DNA of 64,000 bases from the NCBI RefSeq assembly GCF_001601575.1, contig NZ_LOHZ01000019.1, forward strand, positions 78,666 to 142,665. The letters are read 5' to 3'. Positions 57,253 to 64,000 of the stretch are shown here, piece after piece. Source of the stretch: Thermovenabulum gondwanense. GTDB taxonomy: Bacteria; Bacillota; Thermosediminibacteria; Thermosediminibacterales; Thermosediminibacteraceae. The notes under the pieces are model-generated. The model did not search any database. It saw only the letters and a list, made by a program, of their open reading frames with translations, and was not told where the DNA came from. Numbering within the stretch: the stretch's first letter is position 1; each line of letters opens with the position of its first letter. The translations under genes were made by a program, and so were the position numbers.

Positions 57253-57744
57253 ATGAGCGATAAAATAAAGAAAATTGCCATGATGGGACTTTTTTTAGCA
57301 TTGACGGTTGTAGCCACCTCAATTTTAAAAGTCCCGGTGCCTACCTTTAACCTATATTTTCATCTGGGCGAAACGATAATATACCTTTCAGCGTTAATTT
57401 TCGGAGGTGTGCCTGCGGCCATTATTGGAGGCGTGGGCTCATCCTTAGCAGATTTGCTGGTCGGATATCCCATGTGGGCTCCCATTACCCTGTTTATAAA
57501 AGGAATAGAAGGTTTTATAGCGGGAAGCTTTGCTGCCAAGGGCAGGGCAATACACGGCTTAATTTTTGCAGGTCTTTTTATGATTGCTTCCTATGCCACT
57601 GCAGCCGGAATAATATACGGTGTGGGGGCCATTCCTATTGAAATTGCCGGCGATACCCTGCAGGTTTCCGTGGGCGCCCTTATTGCGGTGTTTTTATATA
57701 AAAGGCTTAAAAACCTCTCCTTTAACGATGAAGAAAAATTTTAG
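57253..57744 (+). CDS. ECF transporter S component
   Basis: About 163 residues with six hydrophobic helices. The early AMMGLFLALTVVATSILKVPVP and FHLGETIIYLSALIFGG..GGVGSSLADL patterns are typical of the S components that capture vitamins or cofactors for an energy-coupling factor ABC transporter. The ATG at 57253 follows GGAGG by eight bases. No EcfA/T genes are nearby, so it probably shares a group II energising module encoded elsewhere. Substrate unknown; the partner gene gives no clear hint. Confidence 0.85.
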   Translation: MSDKIKKIAMMGLFLALTVVATSILKVPVPTFNLYFHLGETIIYLSALIFGGVPAAIIGGVGSSLADLLVGYPMWAPITLFIKGIEGFIAGSFAAKGRAIHGLIFAGLFMIASYATAAGIIYGVGAIPIEIAGDTLQVSVGALIAVFLYKRLKNLSFNDEEKF

Positions 57745-57759
57745 AAAGGGTAATGTAAT

Positions 57760-58770
57760 ATGATTAAAATAGGCAAAATCCCTCCCGAAATCCTTTCAAC
57801 TGCCGTTTACCCATTTTTGGGAAAAAAAAGAAAGGAAGTCCTTTTGCATTCTTCCTTTGGTGAAGATTGCTCGGTAATCGATTTTGGAGAAAAAGTGGCG
57901 GTTTTATCCTCCGATCCCATAACGGGTGCGGATAAACTCGGGGCATATCTTTCGGTCTTTGTGGCATGCAACGATCTGGCAGCATGCGGCGCCGATCCCG
58001 TAGGCATACTTGTTACCCTTCTTTTCCCTGAAAACACCTATGAGGCCACCGTCAGGGATGTGATGGAAAACATACATAAGGCCTGTTTGAAAATAGGCAT
58101 CGAGGTGTTGGGCGGACATAGCGAGGTCACTGCCTCTGTTAATAAAACTGTAATTTCCACAACTGCCATCGGATTTGCTTTAAAGGATAATTTCGTTACT
58201 TCCTCGGGAGCAAGACCCGGAGATGATGTAATAATTACTAAATACGCCGGTCTGGAAGGTACCGCCATACTGGCTACCGATTTTGAAAACATTCTTTCGC
58301 CGATATGGGATAGCAAAAAAATTAAAAAGGCTCAGAACTTGATAGAATACATCAGCGTCATAGATGAGGGAAAAATTGCATCATCCCTGGGGATATCTGC
58401 CATGCACGATATAACGGAAGGCGGGGTTCTGGGTGCCGCATACGAGGTAGCAAAGGCTTCCGGTACCGGTATTGAAATATACGAAGATAGGGTTCCCCTC
58501 TTGGATGTAACGAAGGAAATTTCCAATATATTTAATATTAATCCCCTGGGTCTGATATCCAGCGGTTCGATGCTGATTTGCGCCAGAAACGGTCATAGGG
58601 TAGTGGAGGCTTTAAAGAAGGAAGGGATAAATGCCGGCATAATCGGGAAAATTACCAACGACCAAAAATACCGGCTAATTAAGAACGATTCGATAACGGA
58701 GTTTTCTCCCTTAGAAAGGGATGAACTCTTTGTGGCATTTGAAAACGCAAAAAAAATGCTAAAAAAATAG
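57760..58770 (+). CDS. AIR synthase-related protein (HypE-like)
   Basis: 336 residues of the PurM/HypE/ThiL/SelD superfamily. ATP/phosphate-binding acidic motifs are GEDCSVIDFG and SSDPITG, with NDLAACGADPVGILVTLL, GGHSEVT and AMHDITEGGVLGAAYEVAKASG. It lacks the C-terminal Cys of true HypE (…PRIC), so it is not a hydrogenase maturation HypE. It is 15 bases downstream of the ECF S component and probably cotranscribed, so it may phosphorylate the imported compound, but this is a guess. Confidence 0.8.
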   Translation: MIKIGKIPPEILSTAVYPFLGKKRKEVLLHSSFGEDCSVIDFGEKVAVLSSDPITGADKLGAYLSVFVACNDLAACGADPVGILVTLLFPENTYEATVRDVMENIHKACLKIGIEVLGGHSEVTASVNKTVISTTAIGFALKDNFVTSSGARPGDDVIITKYAGLEGTAILATDFENILSPIWDSKKIKKAQNLIEYISVIDEGKIASSLGISAMHDITEGGVLGAAYEVAKASGTGIEIYEDRVPLLDVTKEISNIFNINPLGLISSGSMLICARNGHRVVEALKKEGINAGIIGKITNDQKYRLIKNDSITEFSPLERDELFVAFENAKKMLKK

Positions 58771-58797
58771 TGCTCCCTCAAAGAGCACTATTTTTCA
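58765..58797. terminator. Bidirectional terminator between AIR-synthase-like gene and feoA
   Basis: AAATAGTGCTC / GAGCACTATTT stem with a seven-base loop and T-rich flanks. The feoA stop codon lies inside it. Confidence 0.88.
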
Positions 58798-59020
58798 TAA
58801 TTATAATACTTCCTGCGATTTCCTCATCGGCAGCAATCCTGGTATTCCCGATTTTAAACACATATGTGGGAAACTTTTGTAAAAGCTGGACTTTAAGTCC
58901 CGGGAGGACCCCCAGAGCCATAAGTTTTTTCAATATTTTATTATCTTTCGCATCTATTTTGACTATTGTAGCTTCCTCCCCAACTTTTAAAAATGAAAGT
59001 TTTGCCTCTCTACTTTCCAT
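58778..59020 (-). CDS. feoA: FeoA-family iron transport protein
   Basis: About 80 residues with the SH3-like FeoA pattern (LKVGEEATIVKIDAKDNKILKKLMALGVLPGLKVQLLQKFPTYVFKIGNTRIAADEEIAGSIIIM). It is thought to modulate FeoB. ATGs at 59020 and 59026 are both near GGAAGGAAGG; the former has better spacing. Last gene of the feo operon; it overlaps or abuts the zinc-ribbon gene. Confidence 0.9.
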   Translation of the reverse strand: MESREAKLSFLKVGEEATIVKIDAKDNKILKKLMALGVLPGLKVQLLQKFPTYVFKIGNTRIAADEEIAGSIIIMKNSAL

Positions 59021-59195
59021 TCTCATCCTTCCTTCCAAAACCAAACCTTTTTAACAGTCCAGAGGTTTTTACATTCTCATATCCACACCTCGGGCACTTT
59101 ACTTTGCCGCATCTACCGCTCATGGGACAACCCCGGCATGCTTTTACCCCTTCCTCTTTCTGGTCAAATTCGTAACCGCAGAATCCACACTTCAT
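59010..59195 (-). CDS. Small Cys-rich zinc-ribbon protein of the feo operon
   Basis: 61 residues with seven cysteines in CGFC..CRGCPMSGRCGKVKCPRCG, resembling two zinc knuckles. The start overlaps the stop of the FeoB membrane gene by one base and the end overlaps feoA. It is encoded between feoB and feoA in the same operon and may act as an iron- or redox-sensing accessory, similar in role but not in sequence to FeoC. Function unknown. Confidence 0.75.
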   Translation of the reverse strand: MKCGFCGYEFDQKEEGVKACRGCPMSGRCGKVKCPRCGYENVKTSGLLKRFGFGRKDENGK

Positions 59196-60670
59196 TAAAA
59201 ATTCACTCCCAGCAATCTAAAAATCAGGTTCAGGGTAAAGCCAGATAAAAAGGCGAAGGGAATAATGAATCCTACTATTGCCATGGCCGTCTTGAAGCCC
59301 CGTTCTTTTATCATTATGGAAAACTGCGCTATACATGGAACAAATAAGGTCAGGGTAACGGAAGCTACCACCAGCTGAGGCCCGTTTAATATGCCCGATT
59401 TTTGAAGGTCATATAACCCCGCCGCTCCGTAATCCCTTCTAAAAAATCCAAACAAAAATGCTTCGGCCGTCTGAGGAGGTAACCCCAGGAGGTTCATGAC
59501 CGGAGATAAAAGCTTTATTAAACTGTCAAATAATCCGGTAATTTTGCCAAACCAGATTAAAACACTCGCTAAAACGAAAAGCGGAACTATTTCTAAAAAA
59601 TACCACTGCATTCTTGACACAGTTTTTTCAATTATATTTGAAAGCTTCGGCATCCTGAGGGGGGGCAGTTCCATATAAAAGTGCGGCTTTTCCCCCGGAA
59701 GCACCTGAGCGGATAAATAACCCACAATAAGGAAGATCAACGACACAAAACCCATCCAGATTATAAGCCCCAGAGGCTTTTGCGAAAGAAGCGAGAGTAT
59801 TACGCCCAGCTGAGCGGAACAGGGAATTGCCAGAGCCAGCAGCAATGTGGCAATGACCCTTTCCCTTTTGGTCTCTAAGGTACGGCTCACCAAGGTTGCC
59901 ATTGTATCGCATCCAAAACCCAGAGTCATCGGTATTACAGCTCTGCCGCTCAAACCGATGGATTTAAATACCCTGTCAATTAACATGGCAAGCCTGGGTA
60001 AATAGCCGGTATCTTCGATAATTGAAAAAACAAAGAAGAAAGTCCCTACAATTGGTAAAATTATTGCTACCGCATACCTGATCCCGAGGGTGATGATGCC
60101 GTAATCAAAGGCAAGAAGCTCTTGAATGCTTTTCACCGGGACGTATGTTGCCACCAAATTATTTATTAAAGGATTTATATAAGTTTCAAAAATATTGCCC
60201 TCAATAAAATCCACCAGGGTACCCGCTCCAAACTGCCCGACAAATTTGTAAAGTCCAAAGTAAAGAATCAGTATGAGGATGGGAACTCCGGTCAGAGGCT
60301 GCATTGTGATTTTATCCAGAAGGTCGGAAAAAGAAAAATTCTTTTCCCCGGACGTATTCATGCTCACATCCCGAACTATTTCATTTGCCTTTTCCTGCCT
60401 TTTTAAAGTTATGACATACTGCAGGGGGTCTTTGTATAAATTCTTTGTTTTTGCAATGATCTCTTCTATTTTATCGTAGGTTTTTTCTCTATTTTTTACA
60501 TGCCTGGTAATTTCTTCGTCCCCTTGAAGCAAAAGAAGTGCAATAGCCCTTTTTGAAAAATTATAGTTTGTTTTTAAATTTTCTTCTATCGCCTTTAATG
60601 CCATTTCTATCCTTTCATCGTAAACAACTATATTATCTTTTCTAAGCAGCGCTTTTTCTGACATATTCAT
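59195..60670 (-). CDS. feoB: FeoB membrane (permease) part, encoded separately
   Basis: 491 residues with two Gate/nucleoside-recognition domains and the FeoB core. GCDTMATLVSRTLETKRER is the metal-pathway Cys motif region, and PCSAQLGVILSLL and VPCIAQFSIMIKERGFK carry the second and third conserved Cys. There is no GTPase domain. It starts (ATG 60670) inside the last 29 bases of the separate GTPase gene, in another frame. Together they give a complete Fe2+ transporter split into two polypeptides. Confidence 0.9.
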   Translation of the reverse strand: MNMSEKALLRKDNIVVYDERIEMALKAIEENLKTNYNFSKRAIALLLLQGDEEITRHVKNREKTYDKIEEIIAKTKNLYKDPLQYVITLKRQEKANEIVRDVSMNTSGEKNFSFSDLLDKITMQPLTGVPILILILYFGLYKFVGQFGAGTLVDFIEGNIFETYINPLINNLVATYVPVKSIQELLAFDYGIITLGIRYAVAIILPIVGTFFFVFSIIEDTGYLPRLAMLIDRVFKSIGLSGRAVIPMTLGFGCDTMATLVSRTLETKRERVIATLLLALAIPCSAQLGVILSLLSQKPLGLIIWMGFVSLIFLIVGYLSAQVLPGEKPHFYMELPPLRMPKLSNIIEKTVSRMQWYFLEIVPLFVLASVLIWFGKITGLFDSLIKLLSPVMNLLGLPPQTAEAFLFGFFRRDYGAAGLYDLQKSGILNGPQLVVASVTLTLFVPCIAQFSIMIKERGFKTAMAIVGFIIPFAFLSGFTLNLIFRLLGVNF

Positions 60671-61238
60671 ACACCCTTCTTTTCAAAATATCTATTCCTC
60701 TGTTTAAAGCAGCCGCGGTGCCTACGACGGGTATTTTTAAAATCTCCGATAGTTTATCAATATCTATTTTTATTCCCAATTTTTCTGCCTCATCCATCAT
60801 ATTAACCACAAGCATAACGGGGAGCCCGGTCTCAATCAGCTGAAGGGTCAGGGGTAACATCCGCTGGAGGTTTTTTGCATCCACTACGTGAACCACTAAA
60901 TCCGCTTTTTCGTGGAGTAAAAGTGTTCTGGTTACCCTTTCTTCTTCCGTTATGGGTATCATGGAATACATTCCCGGCGTATCTATAACTTCAAAACTTA
61001 CATTGTTTATCCTGCAGGCTCCTTTAAAAATTTCTACCGTTGTACCCGGATAATTGGAGACGGTGGCATAGGTACCCGTTAAGCAATTAAATATTACACT
61101 TTTCCCTACATTGGGATTACCCACGAGAACCAGTTTTTTATGCAACTTAAGGCTATTATCTATGTTTCTGGTATTTTTATTGCCTTTAATAAAACCAAAA
61201 ATATTTTTTTTGTTTTTCCCTGAATGGCAGCAGCTCAT
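60642..61238 (-). CDS. feoB: FeoB GTPase part, encoded separately
   Basis: About 198 residues. G1 GNPNVGKS (40-47), G2 Thr in YPGTTVE, G3 DTPGMYS and G4 NMMD-type motif are present, so this is the FeoB G domain. It begins MSCCHSG, with the ATG at 61238 after AAAGGGGG; the frame continues upstream over a Fur box and is unlikely to be translated there. It stops after KSAA, where the membrane half takes over in a different frame with a 29-base overlap. First gene of the feo operon. Confidence 0.9.
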   Translation of the reverse strand: MSCCHSGKNKKNIFGFIKGNKNTRNIDNSLKLHKKLVLVGNPNVGKSVIFNCLTGTYATVSNYPGTTVEIFKGACRINNVSFEVIDTPGMYSMIPITEEERVTRTLLLHEKADLVVHVVDAKNLQRMLPLTLQLIETGLPVMLVVNMMDEAEKLGIKIDIDKLSEILKIPVVGTAAALNRGIDILKRRVYEYVRKSAA

Positions 61239-61257
61239 TTTGTAAACCCCCTTTAAT

Positions 61258-61272
61258 TGATAATAGTTATCA
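61258..61272. promoter_or_regulatory. Fur box, copy near feoB start
   Basis: TGATAATAGTTATCA matches the 7-1-7 Fur consensus TGATAATNATTATCA in 14 of 15 positions. It lies about 20 bases before the FeoB GTPase ATG. Confidence 0.75.
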
Positions 61273-61422
61273 TTTACCTGGTAAAAAAAATTCATAATAT
61301 CCTTATCCTTTTTCCCATTTTCCGTTCCCGCATATATAAATATATTTCTCAATTAAGACCATTATTATATTAATTTAGCCTTTAATTTTATTTTTTATAT
61401 TGATTAAAGTTGTATGTAATAT

Positions 61423-61437
61423 TGATAATCATTATCA
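61423..61437. promoter_or_regulatory. Fur box, distal copy
   Basis: TGATAATCATTATCA is an exact match to the Fur 7-1-7 consensus, about 185 bases upstream of the FeoB GTPase start and past the end of marR. Iron-dependent repression of feo is expected. Confidence 0.88.
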
Positions 61438-61490
61438 TTTAGCTTCTAAAAAAATAGTATCGCATTTATACACTTTTGTCAACCGAAATT

Positions 61491-61937
61491 TTAATAATAC
61501 TCGATTAAAACATTCTTTATAAAATCCAAACAGTAAATTAGATCGTTTTTTTCCTTTTCCGATAATCTTTTTACCCCTTCCAGGATATAGTCTATAAATA
61601 CCTTTTTAAAATTCTCCAACTCTTCATTACCCTTTTCGGTAAGGCCTACCATTACCACCCTTCTATCCTCGGGCATATAAAATCTTTCCACCAGCTTTTT
61701 TTCTATAAGCCTGTCCACCATCACCGTAAGGCTTCCGGTAGTTATATTCATATGTTCGCTGAGTTCTTTCATTTTTACAGGCCCGTGTTCCTTTAATATA
61801 AAAAGCAGGGGGTATTGATTTGGAGTGACTTCCAAATTTTTTGCGGAAAAATATTTCTTTAAAAATTTTTTCGTCCATTTTTTCATAACATAATTAAATT
61901 CTTCCATTTTATGCGCTACTTCAAAATCACTCAACAT
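61491..61937 (-). CDS. MarR-family regulator
   Basis: 148-residue winged-helix repressor: LLFILKEHGPVKMKELSEHMNITTGSLTVMVDRLIEKKLVERFYMPEDRRVVMVGLTEKG contains the recognition helix and the D-R-R wing. It starts three bases after the stop of the MATE gene, so it is cotranscribed with the pump and probably controls it. Ligand unknown. Confidence 0.92.
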   Translation of the reverse strand: MLSDFEVAHKMEEFNYVMKKWTKKFLKKYFSAKNLEVTPNQYPLLFILKEHGPVKMKELSEHMNITTGSLTVMVDRLIEKKLVERFYMPEDRRVVMVGLTEKGNEELENFKKVFIDYILEGVKRLSEKEKNDLIYCLDFIKNVLIEYY

Positions 61938-61940
61938 AAT

Positions 61941-63347
61941 CTACTCCTCCACCAATCTCTCTTTAATTTCATTAACTTCCTCTTCAATAACCCTTTTTTT
62001 CCATTTGCCGGATAAATAATAGGCATAGCTTAAAAGGGTACTTAGAATCGCACTGACCGAAATAGCCACCCAAATGCCATTACTTTTTAGAGCGGTATGA
62101 AAGGATAAATAGTAAGCCAATGGAATTCGGATCAACCAGAGCGAAATTATCGAAATTACCATGGGAATAAAAGTGGCACCAGCTCCTCTTATTATACCGT
62201 TGGTTACCCACATAAAACCGAAGGGAATGTAAGAAACCCCCAGGATTTTTAATATTCCAGCACCTGCCATCAGTACATTTATATCATTTGTAAACATAGA
62301 AAGCAATAGCTTTGGCATTGTAAAAATCATCAGAGTAATGGTTCCGGATATTAATAGAGAAAGAAGGCTTGCCCATTTTAAAAGTTCCTCAACCCTTTCG
62401 TATTTTCCCGCACCGATGTTCTGAGCGCTAATGGAAGACGTGGCAAGACCAACTGACATGGAAGGTAAAAAGGCGAAAGAATCTATTTTACTGGCAGCAC
62501 CCCATGCTGCAACTACCAGAGAGCCAAAGGTATTTATTATTGCCATCATGGCAGTCATTCCTATTGATACAACGGTCTGTTGAATCCCCGAAGGAAGTCC
62601 TATTTTCAGTATTTTTACAGTTATATCTTTATCGTAATGAAAATCTCTAATATTAATTGAAAAAAGATGATTGTTTTTATTTAAGTAATTGGCCGCAAGA
62701 AAAAAGGATATGGCTTGAGAAATAACCGTTGCCAGTGCCGCCCCATTCACTCCCATTTTTGGTATGGGGCCAATCCCGAATATAAATACAGGGTCAAGAA
62801 TGATATTTATTACAGTAGTATAAAAAAGGAATACGAGGGGTGTTTTTGAATCCCCCAGTCCTCTAAGTATAGCACTTACCGCATTGTACGCAAAGGTGAA
62901 AATCAAACCCGCTAAAATAATATTTAGATAACCCGATGCTATTTCCATAAGCTCCACAGGTGTATTCATCAATTTTAAAATGAGTTTATTCAGCAATATC
63001 CCCGCAACAGAAATTACCAGCGCCGAAATTGTAAGTAAAAACATAGAAGTATTGACGGTTTTCCTTATCATAAAATAATTTTGTGCACCCTTGTACTGCC
63101 CCACCAAAACCGTCGTCGCCATGGTGATACCCATTACAAGAGAAATAAGTAAGAAGATTATGGGGAAGCTCACGGAAACCGCAGCAAGGGCGCTCGGCCC
63201 GAGGAATTTACCTACCCATATGGAATCTACCGTATTGTACAATGTTTGAAGTATATTCCCGAGAAAAAGCGGAATTGAAAATTTTATCAGGTGCTTCATT
63301 ATATTCCCCTGAGTAAAGTCCATAGAAAATCTATCATCGCTTTTCAA
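61941..63347 (-). CDS. MATE-family multidrug efflux transporter
   Basis: 468 residues, 12 helices in two MatE repeats (FSIPLFLGNILQTLYNTVDSIWVGKFLGPSALAAVSVSFP and the second half starting KILKIGLPSGIQQTVVSIG). It should export cationic compounds using Na+ or H+. The start is a TTG at 63347 with AGGAG ten bases upstream. It is first in a two-gene unit with marR and lies after the rRNA operon. Confidence 0.93.
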   Translation of the reverse strand: MKSDDRFSMDFTQGNIMKHLIKFSIPLFLGNILQTLYNTVDSIWVGKFLGPSALAAVSVSFPIIFLLISLVMGITMATTVLVGQYKGAQNYFMIRKTVNTSMFLLTISALVISVAGILLNKLILKLMNTPVELMEIASGYLNIILAGLIFTFAYNAVSAILRGLGDSKTPLVFLFYTTVINIILDPVFIFGIGPIPKMGVNGAALATVISQAISFFLAANYLNKNNHLFSINIRDFHYDKDITVKILKIGLPSGIQQTVVSIGMTAMMAIINTFGSLVVAAWGAASKIDSFAFLPSMSVGLATSSISAQNIGAGKYERVEELLKWASLLSLLISGTITLMIFTMPKLLLSMFTNDINVLMAGAGILKILGVSYIPFGFMWVTNGIIRGAGATFIPMVISIISLWLIRIPLAYYLSFHTALKSNGIWVAISVSAILSTLLSYAYYLSGKWKKRVIEEEVNEIKERLVEE

Positions 63348-63511
63348 AATTACTTCACTCCTTTTTTTGATGTTTTTTTATTAGGGCCCGCTATTTTATA
63401 TAATCAAATATGTAATTAAATTTTTTGATATCTTCCTTTTTGATAAATGCCACATAACCCGCTGTATTCCGGTTAAAACAATTAAATTTTTCTAACTACA
63501 AAGGTAATATT

Positions 63512-63553
63512 TTTTTGTTGTCTACAATGACCTTTTTGTTGACTGCAATGACC
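63512..63553. repeat. Two tandem 21-bp repeats upstream of the MATE-marR unit
   Basis: Unit 1 (63512-63532) and unit 2 (63533-63553) are identical except at two positions; each begins TTTTTGTTG and ends CAATGACC. Units of 21 bases put both copies on the same face of the helix. They are about 165-205 bases before the MATE start, with no other element seen in 63348-63610; candidate regulator (MarR) binding sites. Confidence 0.7.
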
Positions 63554-63610
63554 TTAAGGTTATTTTACCCTCTATTATTTTTATTGTCAAAGTTTTGATG
63601 AAAAATAAAA

Positions 63611-63726
63611 GATTTCGGCAGCGACCTACTCTCCCGGGATAACCCAGTACCATCGGCGCTGGAGGGCTTAACCTGTGTGTTCGGTATGGAAACCGGTGTT
63701 TCCCCTCCGCTATGGCCACCGAAATC
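63611..63726 (-). rRNA. rrf: 5S ribosomal RNA
   Basis: On the minus strand the sequence begins GATTTCGGTGGCCATAGCG and carries CCGAACACACAGGTTAAGCC and GGGAGAGTAGGTCGCTGCC, ending in CCGAAATC, which pairs with the 5' end. A TTTTATTTTT run follows, so the terminal stem probably also ends transcription. Confidence 0.97.
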
Positions 63727-63881
63727 TTTCTTTCATTATTTATTTATGTTCATTATTTATTTATGTTATTTATTTTTTTCCTTTTGCTTTTCTATTCCTT
63801 TTTTCCTTATTGTTCTTCCTTTATTTTCCCATATTCTTTACTTTCACCCTCAAAACTGCACAGAGGTTTTTTACTTTTTTT

Positions 63882-64000
63882 GGTCAAGCCCTCGGCTCAT
63901 TAGTACCGGTCGGCTCAAGGCCTTACAGCCCTTACACCCCCGGCCTATCTACCTGGTCGTCTCCCAGGTGCCTTACTCCCTTTTCAGGATGGGATACCTT
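63882..64000 (-). rRNA. rrl: 23S ribosomal RNA, 3' end (partial)
   Basis: The minus strand contains the conserved 23S 3' end (AGGCACCTGGGAGACGACC, then GGTACTAATGAGCCGAGGGC and TTGACC). The rest of the gene is beyond the window. About 155 AT-rich bases without a tRNA separate it from 5S. Confidence 0.95.

Noticed and set aside
60642..60670. Programmed frameshift joining the two FeoB halves
   Set aside because: There is no classical slippery heptamer in the overlap, and the membrane half has its own ATG with a GAAGGG site. Two separate genes explain the sequence better.

Overview
This 64 kb window comes from a low-GC, apparently anaerobic and probably thermophilic Firmicute, in the Thermoanaerobacterales/Thermosediminibacterales neighbourhood. 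That placement is inference from gene content: T-box and TPP leaders, DUF1540 and Amj proteins, a TRAP and aldehyde ferredoxin oxidoreductase cluster, a FeoA/FeoB iron system, strong AGGAGG ribosome sites and frequent TTG starts. No species can be named. The window is chromosomal and gene dense. I see no prophage, insertion sequence, plasmid origin or CRISPR array.

Layout. 1-1.2 kb (+): a pair of nucleoside-recognition (Gate) membrane proteins and a MazG-like protein. 1.2-4.0 kb (-): Rho and a small two-component system. 4.1-11 kb (-): a four-gene operon of DedA-PAP2 fusion, RND adaptor, RND pump and TolC-like channel. 11.3-17.1 kb (+): a membrane glycosyltransferase, a TusA-like small protein, then a sigma-54 activator with a TIM-barrel sensor. 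A sigma-54 promoter and an upstream dyad follow it, then a two-gene operon for a Tm-1-like (UPF0261) protein and a stand-alone copy of the same TIM barrel. This is the best candidate for an undescribed system. 17.2-20.8 kb (-): argF-argG-argH behind a promoter overlapped by an ARG-box-like palindrome. 20.8-23.5 kb: bacterial end joining, with LigD-type polymerase, ATP-dependent ligase and Ku as separate genes. 23.6-27.5 kb (-): superoxide dismutase; then a TPP riboswitch with terminator, a truncated thi4 remnant and thiD-thiE-thiC. 27.6-34.5 kb (-): ilvB-ilvH-leuA-leuC-leuD-leuB behind a leucine T-box.

34.6-36.7 kb (-) holds a chemotaxis receptor. 36.7-49 kb (-) is a catabolic island: a FCD/GntR regulator, MoaD-like protein, RraA-like aldolase, Ldh-type oxidoreductase, aldehyde ferredoxin oxidoreductase, cupin, TRAP transporter, two zinc alcohol dehydrogenases, a creatininase-family hydrolase (IolN-like) and a sugar isomerase/epimerase (IolO-like). 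The palindrome TGATATATCA occurs at three upstream regions of this island and probably marks its regulon. The proposed logic is import of a cyclitol or sugar acid, oxidation, ring hydrolysis, epimerisation, retro-aldol cleavage and aldehyde oxidation by a tungsten enzyme.

A divergent (+) glutamate-synthase-like flavoprotein follows at 49.4-51 kb. Then come pdxS-pdxT with a divergent MocR/PdxR regulator, the lipid II flippase Amj, a DUF1540 protein, serS behind a serine T-box, an ECF transporter S component and an AIR-synthase-like protein. 58.8-61.2 kb (-) is an iron uptake operon with FeoB split into GTPase and membrane genes, a zinc-ribbon protein, FeoA and two Fur boxes. A MATE-marR pair follows upstream of tandem 21-bp repeats. 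The window ends in an rRNA operon on the minus strand (5S and the 3' end of 23S).
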